Origin: an uncultured Clostridia bacterium
Lineage (GTDB): Bacteria; Bacillota; Clostridia; TANB77; CAG-508
Direction of reading: 5' to 3'
Length of the DNA: 16,649 bases
Assembly: GCA_949077355.1 (NCBI GenBank)
Contig: CARUQW010000003.1
Coordinates: 24,051-40,699, forward strand
Below the pieces are notes generated by a model, which saw nothing but the letters and a program-made list of their open reading frames with translations, was not told the DNA's origin and made no database searches. Shown in pieces: positions 1 to 6,639 of the stretch (the first letter of the stretch is position 1; each line of letters begins with the position of its first letter). The position numbers were made by a program, and so were the translations under genes.

Positions 1-307
1 TCACTTCTTGTGGCATATTTTGAAAGCCATAACTAGTTCTTGTTATTTGTTTCATCTCTTCAATGCCTTTTGTTTGCTTCTTAATAATATTGTTAGCGAT
101 TTCTTGCAATGGTAAATATCTTGAGTAGGTTAATAAATTTTCGGACATATAAATAGCAGCCTCATGATGGAGTATCATACATTCAATAAAATTAATTGTT
201 ATACTATTCGCTATTTTGGGTGATAACATTTTTTCTGACATCTGATTCAGTATTTCTTCAAATCGTTGTAAATACTTTCTAGCCATTATAACTTGCCTAT
301 TTTGCAT
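1..307 (-). CDS. DUF305 family protein, C-terminal end beyond window
   Basis: This gene reads leftward off the window edge; about 102 codons are visible and there is no stop. An AGGAG about 10 bases upstream supports the ATG at 307. The translation contains FIECMILHHEAAIYMSENLL followed by EIANNIIKKQTKGIEEMKQI. This matches the DUF305 pattern of a short four-helix, ferritin-like domain in which a His-His pair follows a hydrophobic helix and a second amphipathic helix ends in a Q..EI..M motif. DUF305 proteins are often linked to metal or copper stress, but the biochemical role is generally unknown. No signal peptide is seen, so a cytoplasmic location is likely. It runs opposite to the coat-gene remnants at 410-708. 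Family assignment is fairly sure; function is not. Confidence 0.75.
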   Translation of the reverse strand, partial: MQNRQVIMARKYLQRFEEILNQMSEKMLSPKIANSITINFIECMILHHEAAIYMSENLLTYSRYLPLQEIANNIIKKQTKGIEEMKQITRTSYGFQNMPQEV

Positions 308-409
308 TTGCTACACTCTCCTTTTTATTTTTTCTATATCATATGCAAGAATTTTAAGAAACGCACCTGCTGGTATTACTTATCGGTAATTCATTTACAC
401 ACATAATAG

Positions 410-547
410 CTAAGGGTATCCTCTAATCTCTTTTTGTGTAGCAAAAATACATCTTCTCAATTACAAGATACTGTTTTATCTGGGTATATAGCTGAGTTAG
501 AACAGAAACATTCAGAATTGTTTAACAAATTTTTAAATTTATTATAG
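410..547 (+). pseudogene. Remnant of small spore-coat gene paired with cotF (C-terminal part)
   Basis: The frame is open from 410 to a TAG at 545-547 but is closed just upstream by TAA and TAG at 404-409, and it has no ATG or ribosome binding site. The readable end, SQLQDTVLSGYIAELEQKHS then ELFNKFLNLL, resembles the C-terminus of the roughly 60-aa helical coat proteins that precede cotF in many Clostridia (a pattern of LK..qqia..HqqHfn.Ll..L). The TAG overlaps a strong AGGAGGTGAA, the arrangement expected for coupling to a second gene. I infer that the first part has been lost. The similarity is from memory of the family and is moderate. Confidence 0.45.
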
Positions 548-708
548 GAGGTGAAGTTCATTGTGCCTTCAAAGAAGCCTTAAATGAGTCTTTAGATATT
601 CAAAATAAAATCTACAATTTGATGGCTGAAAGAGGTTGGTACAAAATGGAAAACGCAGAACAAACTAAAATTGATACTGCAAAACAAAAATATAGTAATG
701 CTAATTAA
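548..708 (+). pseudogene. Remnant of CotF-like spore coat protein (C-terminal half)
   Basis: The translated segment VHCAFKEALNESLDIQNKIY, then NLMAERGWYKMENAEQTKID and TAKQKYSNAN, ends at the TAA at 706-708. It matches the C-terminal half of Coat_F (CotF) proteins: VH.AF..AL..SL..Q..IY..M..RGWY....A...KI..AK.K. The N-terminal helices are absent. A strong AGGAGGTGAA sits at 546-555 but no start codon follows in this frame; the nearby GTG at 563 opens only six codons in another frame. The simplest reading is a deletion that joined the ribosome binding site region to the middle of the gene. The offset from the preceding remnant is not +1 and there is no CGG at the join, so this is ordinary decay, unlike the split genes elsewhere in the window. 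Confidence 0.65.
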
Positions 709-717
709 TTTTATAGC

Positions 718-748
718 AAAAAACCACCTAAAAAATAGGTGGTTTTTT
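718..748. terminator. Bidirectional intrinsic terminator
   Basis: A perfect 13-bp inverted repeat, AAAAAACCACCTA / TAGGTGGTTTTTT, surrounds an A5 loop. The T-runs lie at the 3' side on both strands. It would therefore end the leftward transglycosylase operon (stop at 752) and also the rightward coat-gene remnant (stop at 708). Confidence 0.9.
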
Positions 749-751
749 ATA

Positions 752-1448
752 CTATTTTAGTCTTATAATTTTATCCGCTTCTTTTTCTGTTAAGTAACCA
801 TATTCTATCATCTTATTCATAACCTGTTTTTGTCTTTGTCTTGCTAAATCAGGATTCACGGTTGGTGCATATACAGATGGAGCATTGGGAATACCCGCTA
901 ATAAAATACATTCATAATCTGTCATTTCCTTTAATTCTTTCTTAAAATAGCCGCTTGCAAGCTTCTTTTGCAGTTTGATAACCATCTCCAAAATAGCTTG
1001 TGTTTAAATAAAATTCTAGAATTTTATCTTTGCTATAATTCTTTTCTATTTCAAAAGCCATGAAAACTTCTGCTACTTTTCTCGTAATTTTCTTTTCTTG
1101 TGTAAAATAAATATTTTTAGCCAATTGTTGTGTAATAGTACTTCCACCTTCCACAAATTTCATTGACTTGATATCATTTATCGCTGCTCTTCCTATGGCA
1201 ATTAGGTCAATGCCCTTGTGTTTATAAAAACGATGATCTTCTACTGATATAACTGCATTTATATACATTTTTGGCACTTCTTCTATTTTGGTATAATTTT
1301 CTTTTCTTTCGATACTCTGTATTTTTTTACTAAGGGGCATTTCCTGTAATGCCTCTTGATACCTATCATATCCACTTCCAACTACCAATAGTCCTATACT
1401 AATTGAAACAAGTATTACTACAAAAATGCTTCTTTTTACTATTTTCAT
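752..1448 (-). CDS. mtgA: Monofunctional peptidoglycan transglycosylase (GT51), read through a +1 shift at CGG
   Basis: It polymerises lipid II into glycan strands outside the membrane. Residues 7-26 form one N-terminal membrane anchor. GT51 motifs follow: AVISVEDHRFYKHKGID (catalytic Glu at 70), GGSTITQQLAKN (about 101-112) and RKVAEVFMAFEIEKNYSKDK. The first frame ends shortly after an in-frame CGG at 953-951. Skipping its C and reading GGC continues as EACK-GYFKKELKEMTDYE, then LLAGIPNAPSVYAP, as expected for the rest of the fold. The joined protein is 231 aa, a normal length for MtgA-type enzymes, so the frame change is likely bridged rather than disabling. Ribosome binding site AAGGTGG precedes the ATG at 1448. 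It lies 29 bp after the YxeA-like gene and is probably cotranscribed with the Bce-type transporter, which suits a cell-wall stress role. A pseudogene is the alternative if no shift occurs. Confidence 0.85.
951..953 (-). other. In-frame CGG codon at a +1 frame change (mtgA)
   Basis: The zero frame reads GCT TGC AAG CGG CTA TTT TAA and stops. Moving +1 past the C gives AAG, then GGC TAT TTT AAG, which is K-G-Y-F-K. The family pattern at this point is EA.xGYFgK, so both the length and the glycine fit. This is the only CGG in frame in the gene. Confidence 0.85.
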
Positions 1449-1477
1449 TTTAAACCACCTTACTTTCTGTGGTATTG

Positions 1478-1825
1478 TTAATTATTATAATTTACTTTTA
1501 CTTTATCAGGAAGTTCATTGTATTGTACTTCTTTCCATGCATGAACTCCTATCCCATTTACCTCTAAACATAAATAGGCATCTTCTTTTAATTCTCTACT
1601 CGTTTTAAAAGTTATTTCTTTTTTCTTTCCCTGGTCATTATAACTATCTAATGTATATTGATATTTCATCTCATCTGATGATGAGACCTTCTCTATTTTT
1701 GTATTATCAATTCTAGTATAATAAATTACTTCATAATATTCAAAATAGTAAATCACTCCTCCTAAAATTGCAATTGCTATGATAGTTATTATAATGACAG
1801 GCAATTTTTCTTTTACCGTTTCCAT
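1478..1825 (-). CDS. yxeA: YxeA-like (DUF1093) membrane-anchored small protein
   Basis: The protein has 115 aa. One N-terminal membrane segment (about 9-28) is followed by a short extracytoplasmic domain starting YYTRIDNTKIE, with a Y.YTLDSYN..G...EITFKTSRELKEDAYLCLEV stretch. This is typical of the YxeA/DUF1093 family. In Bacillus subtilis, yxeA follows the yxdLM ABC transporter genes, and the same order occurs here, which strengthens the assignment. Its biochemical role is not established; a role alongside the transporter in sensing or resisting peptides is inference. The start is well supported: AAGGAGG overlaps the end and stop codon of the permease gene and the ATG lies just 3 bases beyond that stop, suggesting translational coupling. 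No CGG codon occurs in frame and the gene is intact. Confidence 0.8.
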   Translation of the reverse strand: METVKEKLPVIIITIIAIAILGGVIYYFEYYEVIYYTRIDNTKIEKVSSSDEMKYQYTLDSYNDQGKKKEITFKTSRELKEDAYLCLEVNGIGVHAWKEVQYNELPDKVKVNYNN

Positions 1826-1828
1826 TTT

Positions 1829-3925
1829 TTAATTTTCCTCCTTGATAATGTTCTTACTTCCTAAATACGTTGCCAAGAAATATGCACCATAGACAATACC
1901 AATGATGGCAACTGTTGTCACAATTGAAGGTAATAAATCTTCTGCCTTTGCTAAACCTGACATCATACTTAATACAAATTGAATTCCGAAAATAGAATGG
2001 ATAATTGCTAAGATAAGTGGCATGGCAAAAAATATACCGATTTGTCTAAATAATGCTCTGTTTATCATTTTTTCATCACAACCAATTTTTCTTAAAATAA
2101 GATATCTTTGTCGATTATCTGAGCTCTCTGTTAATTGTTTTAGTGCTAGAATAGCAGAACTTGCAATTAGAAAAATAATTCCCAAATAAATGGCAATAAA
2201 AGTTATAATGGTTGCCAATCCTACACTTGATTCTACAATTGATATTTTACTTACACCATCAATTGTAATTCCTTGTTCATATAGCTTTTGCACAAAACTA
2301 GAAACGTCTCTGTTTGTAAATAATTCATGTATCTCTTGCTTTTCTTTCTCTGTTGTTGCATTAAAATTTCCAGCTAGAAAAGTTAATTTTTTATTTTCTT
2401 CCGCTAGAGGACAACTATCTGGCACTAATATAATTCCTGTATTCGTATGACTGGTTGACATGACAACAAATCCTTCTTGGCACTCTTGGTATTTTGACTT
2501 ATACTCTTTTCCTGCAATCGTAAGAATCCTTCCCTTTTCTAAAACCTGATTTCTTATTTCTTTCATAGTATCAAAATCACAAAGTACAATGTATTCATCA
2601 TCTTTTAATTCATATTGTTTGATTCCATAAAGATTTGCTAATTGATTATAATCACTTAACTTTACAATTTCCTCTGGCGTACCATAAGCAAGTTTAGGAT
2701 ATTGTTCTTTTATTTTTTCAAAAGAAGTTTCAAAAAAATTTTTCCATGTAAACTCATTACTTGTATAAACCGAAATTTCCACTACATCTTTTAATACATC
2801 TAGATTTAATTCATTCTTTTTGAAAGTTTCTTGTATTGTCATTTTAGAATCTTCTATTTGTTCTTTTGTATAAGTAATTTCTTTTCCATTAGCATTTACT
2901 GTTTTTTCTGGTAAGTTAGCAGTTTTGTATAAATTAATATCAACTGGCGTCATATCATTTAAATCTTTTTGCATCATATTTCTTAATGATAAACTAGAAG
3001 ACAAAATAGAAATAGTCATAAATAACATTAAACAAATAACACTCATGCTAACTACCATAGTATTAATTTTGTTATTAATTTGCCTTAATACAAACATATT
3101 TGTATCTTTTAGATATACCTTTTTCATGGATTTAATCAAATTTAAGATAAATCCGAGATAAAGACCAAAAGATTAAAATGGTAGATACAATTCCCATTAA
3201 GATAACTGGTAACATTTTTTCGGCTGTATCCATTGTTTTTACACCACCTGTTACCTTCCAGTAAGCATAGCCTAATACGCTACTTGCTAAAAGAAAAACG
3301 ATAATACATAAAAATGGATTTTTAATTTTTACTTTTTCATTCTTTTTGGAAGCTGTTAACAAATTAATTAGTTTATATCTTGAAATCGTAATCGTATTAA
3401 ATATAGCTACTGCTGCATACATAATAGCAAAATAGATACAGGTTTTTGTACAAGCATTTCCGCGAAAATACAAAAGTGAATTCTGTCATATCTGCTTCAA
3501 ATAATTTAGAAATCAAAATAGACATAAATTGAGAAGCAAATACTCCTACAACGATTCCTATTGCTAATGATATAATGCCTACTAATATGGTTTCTAGCAA
3601 TATAATTTTAGAAATTTGTCTTCTTCCCATTCCGAAGTGTCATATAAATTCCAAATTCTTTTTTCCTTCGATTAATTAAAAAATTGTTAGCATATACAAT
3701 TAATAATCCTAATATAACGGCTACAAAAACAGATACCATGCCAAGCATATTTATCATTAGTTTGATAAGTTCTCTAGATGATTCTGATACCGTAAGCATA
3801 GCTTCTTGGCTATCTAATGAATTGAACATATAGAAAATGGCTACACCTAGCACTAAAGTTAGAAAATAAATTGCATAGTCTTTGAAGCTTTTTTTCATAT
3901 TTTCAAAAGATAATTTAAATAACAT
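1829..3925 (-). CDS. BceB/YxdM-type ABC transporter permease (FtsX-like), read through three +1 shifts at CGG
   Basis: This is the permease of a peptide-antibiotic resistance and sensing exporter. The coding sequence lies in four overlapping frames, with breaks at CGG codons 3634-3632, 3462-3460 and 3155-3153. Reading each as a skipped C plus a GGA glycine gives one 697-aa chain (97+57+102+441 residues), close to but slightly longer than the usual BceB size. Order: TM1 (about 15-37), further FtsX-type TM helices with the conserved RRKKEFGIYM-TLGMGRRQI loop, several central TM segments, an extracellular domain of about 200 residues after LSLRNMMQKDL, and a C-terminal three-TM FtsX half ending NIIKEEN. 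The ATG at 3925 overlaps the ATPase gene by 11 bp and follows GGAGGTGAT. Three independent disabling insertions in an otherwise conserved gene between intact partners seem unlikely, so recoded translation is favoured over a pseudogene. Confidence 0.85.
3153..3155 (-). other. In-frame CGG codon at a +1 frame change (permease, third site)
   Basis: The zero frame reads TTA TCT CGG ATT TAT CTT AAA TTT GAT TAA. Skipping the C gives TCT, then GGA TTT ATC TTA AAT TTG, which is S-G-F-I-L-N-L and continues IKSMKKVYLKDTNMFVLRQI. This restores the segment that precedes the second FtsX half in BceB-type permeases. Confidence 0.85.
3460..3462 (-). other. In-frame CGG codon at a +1 frame change (permease, second site)
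   Basis: The zero frame reads GTA TTT TCG CGG AAA TGC TTG and runs on only about twenty codons before a stop, losing membrane character of the family type. Skipping the C gives TTT TCG, then GGA AAT GCT TGT ACA AAA, or F-S-G-N-A-C-T-K, followed by TCIYFAIMYAAVAIFNTI, a proper membrane helix. Confidence 0.82.
3632..3634 (-). other. In-frame CGG codon at a +1 frame change (permease, first site)
   Basis: The zero frame reads ATG ACA CTT CGG AAT GGG AAG and stops eight codons after the CGG. Skipping the C gives CTT, then GGA ATG GGA AGA AGA, producing IYMTL-GMGRRQISKI. BceB proteins have a conserved L-G-M here (for example QLIGMTKHKI in Bacillus subtilis BceB, from memory), so the glycine itself is the expected residue. 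Confidence 0.88.
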
Positions 3926-4682
3926 CGTTCAAATCACCTCCAAGAAGTGTTTGCACCTCAATTATCTTTTCAAAGAATTGTTTTCTTGTATCATTTCCTT
4001 TTACTAATTCATTAAATATTTTTCCATCTTTTATAAACAAAATTCGACTTGCATAAGAAGCTGTAAAGGCATCATGAGTAACCATTAAAATCGTGGCATC
4101 CATTTTTTGATTTAGGGTTTCAAAATTTTCTAATAATTGCCTAGCTGATTTAGAATCTAATGCACCTGTTGGTTCATCTGCTAATACTAATTTTGGATTT
4201 GTAATAATAGCTCTTGCTGATGCAATTCTTTGTTTTTGTCCTCCTGACACCTGATATGGATATTTATTTAATATTTGTGCAATATCCAGTTTTTGAGCAA
4301 TATCTTTTACTCTCTTCTCAATTTCTTTTGCATTTACTTTTTGAATCGTAAGTGCCAAAGCTATATTCTCGTAAGCTGTTAGTGTATCTAATAGATTAAA
4401 ATCTTGGAAAATAAAACCTAATTCCTCTCTTCTAAATTTATTTAGATTATTTCCTTTTAATCTAGTAATATCTTTTCCATTAATTACAATGTGACCAGCT
4501 GTTACTTTATCAATGGTAGAAATACAATTTAACAAAGTAGTCTTTCCGCTTCCAGAAGCTCCCATAATCCCGACGAATTCTCCTTTATCTACCTCAAAAC
4601 TAATATTATCAATTGCTTTACTTAAATTTGTTTTAGTTCCATAATATTTTTCAATATTCTTGACCTCTAAAATTTTTTCCAT
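3915..4682 (-). CDS. BceA/YxdL-type ABC transporter ATPase
   Basis: At 255 aa this is the cytoplasmic ATPase that powers the adjacent BceB-type permease. Visible motifs in order are Walker A GASGSGKT (41-48), Q-loop Gln93 in FIFQDFNLLD, signature VSGGQKQR (145-152), Walker B LVLADE (165-170) and the switch His203 in VTHD. Length and motifs fit the MacB/LolD-like group used by Bce systems. AAGGAG lies 8 bases before the ATG. The 3' end overlaps the permease start by 11 bp, so the two are almost certainly translated together. It is the first gene of the leftward operon, and its promoter region carries the putative response-regulator operator at 4746-4770. The gene contains no in-frame CGG and is in one piece. 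Confidence 0.95.
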   Translation of the reverse strand: MEKILEVKNIEKYYGTKTNLSKAIDNISFEVDKGEFVGIMGASGSGKTTLLNCISTIDKVTAGHIVINGKDITRLKGNNLNKFRREELGFIFQDFNLLDTLTAYENIALALTIQKVNAKEIEKRVKDIAQKLDIAQILNKYPYQVSGGQKQRIASARAIITNPKLVLADEPTGALDSKSARQLLENFETLNQKMDATILMVTHDAFTASYASRILFIKDGKIFNELVKGNDTRKQFFEKIIEVQTLLGGDLNDVI

Positions 4683-4706
4683 ATATTTTTCTCCTTTCTT
4701 GTTTTA

Positions 4707-4735
4707 AGTATAAAACATTTTCTTTTAAAGTAACA
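4707..4735 (-). promoter_or_regulatory. Putative promoter of the transporter operon
   Basis: On the minus strand TATACT at 4712-4707 is a good -10 element. Seventeen bases upstream is TGTTAC (4735-4730), a poor -35. A weak -35 with an operator just upstream is what a response-regulator-activated promoter would look like. Inferred from sequence only. Confidence 0.5.
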
Positions 4736-4745
4736 TCGATTTATC

Positions 4746-4770
4746 TTACATTAATCTTACATTTTTGTAA
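4746..4770. promoter_or_regulatory. Putative BceR-like operator upstream of the ATPase gene
   Basis: TTACA-TTTT-TGTAA at 4757-4770 matches the known TnACA-N4-TGTAA box of BceR/PsdR/YxdJ regulators. The same 17 bases, CTTACATTTTTGTAAGG (4756-4772), occur upstream of the regulator gene at 6612-6628. A further half-site TTACA at 4746-4750 lies exactly 11 bp (one helical turn) away in the same orientation and may form a weaker second site. Confidence 0.7.
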
Positions 4771-4779
4771 GGTATTAAA

Positions 4780-4802
4780 AAATGCCCTTTTATCAGGCAT
4801 TT
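4780..4802 (-). terminator. Intrinsic terminator of the two-component operon
   Basis: On the minus strand AAATGCC and GGCATTT form a 7-bp stem around a 9-base loop, with a T-run continuing after the stem. It starts about 13 bases after the kinase stop, separating kinase transcription from the transporter promoter. Confidence 0.75.
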
Positions 4803-4815
4803 CGCAGCTTTATTA

Positions 4816-5832
4816 TTAGATATTCATATAACTACTTTTTGGAAATACTAATCGTATTTCTGTTCCTTCTTCTTGTACTGAATTTAATTCGATTGCAATT
4901 CCTAATTTCATACATAATTTTTTGCATAAATATAACCCTATTCCAGTTGATTTTTTGTTTAATAATCTTCCATTCGTACCTGTAAAGCCTTTTTCAAAAA
5001 CTCTTGTAATTTCACCTTTTTTGATTCCCATCCCATTATCTCTAATGTATAAAATGACGTTTTCTTTTCCTTGTGTAGCATATATCTCGATTTCTGAATT
5101 TTCCTCTTGTTTTCGGTATTTTACACTATTCTGAATTAATTGATTTAAAATAAAAATAATCCACTTATTATCTGTGTTTACTTCTATTTCTAAATCATGT
5201 AATTTTATACTTATTTTTTCTTGAATTAGCATATTCTTATTTTTCTTAATACACTCATTTACAATTTCTCTCACCAAACATTTCTTAATGTAATAATCTT
5301 TTTCCACCGTATTACTTCTTGCATAAAATAATGCTTGTTCAATGTAATTTTCTACCTTATCCAATTCTTCATCAATGTTCTTCGTGATTGTATTTTTATT
5401 GTTCTCTATTATTAACTTACTAGCTGCTAATGGTAATTTAATTTCATGAATCCATAATTCAATATATTCTTTATAATCCTCTGTTAAATATTTATATTGG
5501 TTAACATGTTCTAACATCGATTTATTAATTTCTTGTAAAACTTCCTTTAATTCCTTTCCCTCTATAAAATTAGGCTCTTTTATCAATTCTGTTACCAAAT
5601 ACTTTTCTTCTAATTGATTTAAAGTTTGATTTATCTTTTGGTAAAATGCTTTTTTGCGAAAATATTCTACCATGATACTGATAAAATATAATCCTAATAT
5701 AACAATAGGTATATAAATTTTAATAAAATTTCCAATTGGATAAATGGTTAAAAATATTTCTATTGTGACAATTCCAAATACTAATAAACTTATTGTTAAT
5801 CGTTTATCTTTCAAAAAATTCTTAAGTCTCAT
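4816..5832 (-). CDS. BceS/YxdK-type intramembrane-sensing histidine kinase
   Basis: This 338-aa kinase has two N-terminal membrane helices (about 12-31 and 37-57) with only a few residues between them and no sensor domain, the hallmark of kinases that sense through a Bce-type permease. The phosphoacceptor is His129 in ELWIHEIKLPLAA. ATPase motifs follow: the N box with Asn230 and Asn235 (NQLIQNSVKY), G1 DNGMGI (265-270), an F-box region FEKGFTG and G2 STGIGLYL (295-302). GGAAGGAGAG lies before the ATG, 13 bp after the regulator stop, so the two genes form one operon. The likely partner is the response regulator at 5846-6505 and the signal probably comes from the transporter at 1829-4682. No in-frame CGG. 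Confidence 0.92.
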   Translation of the reverse strand: MRLKNFLKDKRLTISLLVFGIVTIEIFLTIYPIGNFIKIYIPIVILGLYFISIMVEYFRKKAFYQKINQTLNQLEEKYLVTELIKEPNFIEGKELKEVLQEINKSMLEHVNQYKYLTEDYKEYIELWIHEIKLPLAASKLIIENNKNTITKNIDEELDKVENYIEQALFYARSNTVEKDYYIKKCLVREIVNECIKKNKNMLIQEKISIKLHDLEIEVNTDNKWIIFILNQLIQNSVKYRKQEENSEIEIYATQGKENVILYIRDNGMGIKKGEITRVFEKGFTGTNGRLLNKKSTGIGLYLCKKLCMKLGIAIELNSVQEEGTEIRLVFPKSSYMNI

Positions 5833-5845
5833 CTTACTCTCCTTC

Positions 5846-6505
5846 CTATTTTAATATATACCCTTGTCCTCTTTTCGTTTCTAATAGTTCTTTTAGATTT
5901 AATTCATCTAGTTTGTTTCTTAATCTAGTAATGTTTACCGTTAAGGTGTTATCATCAATAAAACTTTCACTATCCCATAGGCATGCCATAATATCATCTC
6001 TGGAAACAATTTTTTCTCGATTTTGTATAAGATATTTTAAGATTCTAAGTTCATTTTTAGTCAATTCAATTTCTTTGTCTCCTTTTTCGATTGTACTCTT
6101 ATCCATATTTAAAATAAATTCTTTGCAATCTATCTTTTGCTGATTTTTTGCTCCTATCTTACTTCTTCGAAGTAAGGAAGCAATTTTAGCTAGTAAAATC
6201 TGTATATTAAAAGGTTTGGTAATATAATGGTCAGCTCCATAATTAATGCTTAACAACTCATCTATTTCATTATCTCTACTTGTTACAATGATAATTGGCA
6301 GACTTGATTGCTTTCTAATCTCTTTACAAATATATTCTCCATCTGCATTTGGCAAATTGATATCTAATAAAAGCAAATCTGGCTGTTCCTTTAAAATATC
6401 TTGTATTGTATTATTAAACCTCTTTAATGTACTTGCTTGATATCCATTATGATTTAAAAAAATCTCTAACTCATTTCTTAATTTTTCATCATCTTCTACA
6501 ATCAA
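5846..6505 (-). CDS. BceR/YxdJ-like OmpR-family response regulator (start uncertain)
   Basis: The N-terminal receiver domain has acidic residues VEDDE, phosphoacceptor Asp48 in LLLLDIN, Thr75 in IIIVTSRD and Lys97 in ITKPFN. A C-terminal winged helix follows (ELTKNELRILKYL through RGQGYI). It should activate the transporter operon and its own operon through the paired TTACA-N4-TGTAA boxes. The start is a problem. The coordinate given uses an in-frame TTG that lacks a nearby ribosome binding site. A well-placed AGGAG with a 10-base gap points to an ATG at 6516, but that frame stops after four codons (ATG TCA AAA TAT TGA). One extra A in the A-run would give the usual start M-S-K-I-L-I-V-E-D-D. 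No CGG is involved. The regulator may start at the TTG, need a -1 slip, or carry a real one-base deletion. Confidence 0.85.
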   Translation of the reverse strand: MIVEDDEKLRNELEIFLNHNGYQASTLKRFNNTIQDILKEQPDLLLLDINLPNADGEYICKEIRKQSSLPIIIVTSRDNEIDELLSINYGADHYITKPFNIQILLAKIASLLRRSKIGAKNQQKIDCKEFILNMDKSTIEKGDKEIELTKNELRILKYLIQNREKIVSRDDIMACLWDSESFIDDNTLTVNITRLRNKLDELNLKELLETKRGQGYILK

Positions 6506-6584
6506 TATTTTGACATTTTTCGACTTCTCCTTTGGCTAGTTCTGGGACAGGCACAAAAGTAACCATTTTTATAATTATGTTCTT

Positions 6585-6590
6585 ATTATA
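6585..6590 (-). promoter_or_regulatory. -10 element of the regulator-kinase operon
   Basis: TATAAT on the minus strand, about 70 bases before the ribosome binding site. With a 17-base spacer the -35 position (6613-6608) reads AGGTTT, a poor match that abuts the operator at 6613-6626, consistent with activator-dependent transcription. Inferred. Confidence 0.5.
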
Positions 6591-6607
6591 ACACAAATAT
6601 TAGGAAA

Positions 6608-6631
6608 AAACCTTACATTTTTGTAAGGTTT
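6608..6631 (-). terminator. Intrinsic terminator of the flavin oxidoreductase gene
   Basis: AAACCTTAC and GTAAGGTTT form a 9-bp stem around a 6-base loop, followed on the minus strand by a T-run (T6, counting from within the stem end) then CC. It begins 8 bases after the stop codon at 6640. The stem contains the response-regulator box, so one sequence appears to serve two jobs. Confidence 0.75.
6612..6628. promoter_or_regulatory. Putative BceR-like operator upstream of the response regulator
   Basis: The 17 bases CTTACATTTTTGTAAGG are identical to those at 4756-4772 upstream of the ATPase gene. The core TTACA-TTTT-TGTAA fits the published BceR-type box. Its placement next to the -35 of the regulator promoter suggests autoregulation. 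Because it is also the stem of a terminator, the match alone is weaker evidence than the second copy. Confidence 0.6.
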
Positions 6632-6639
6632 AGTATTTT

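Noticed and set aside
563..583. Six-codon GTG frame after the strong AGGAGGTGAA as a small gene
   Set aside because: It encodes only MPSKKP before a stop and is better explained by a deletion that removed the original start of the coat gene.
951..3634. Classical slippery-site frameshifting (-1 heptamers or an RF2-like CTT TGA site)
   Set aside because: The shift is +1, no stop codon follows directly, and the preceding codons differ. No shared Shine-Dalgarno-like stimulator or hairpin is evident at all five sites.
752..3925. mtgA and the ABC permease as ordinary pseudogenes
   Set aside because: All four breaks are +1 and fall at CGG, no second type of damage is present, and the partner genes in the same operon are intact. 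Random decay would give mixed indels, stops and deletions at unrelated codons.
6543..6556. GGGACAGGCAC sequence as a REP/RAYT-type repeat
   Set aside because: It resembles repeats I recall from Firmicutes, but only one copy is present and no transposase is in the window.
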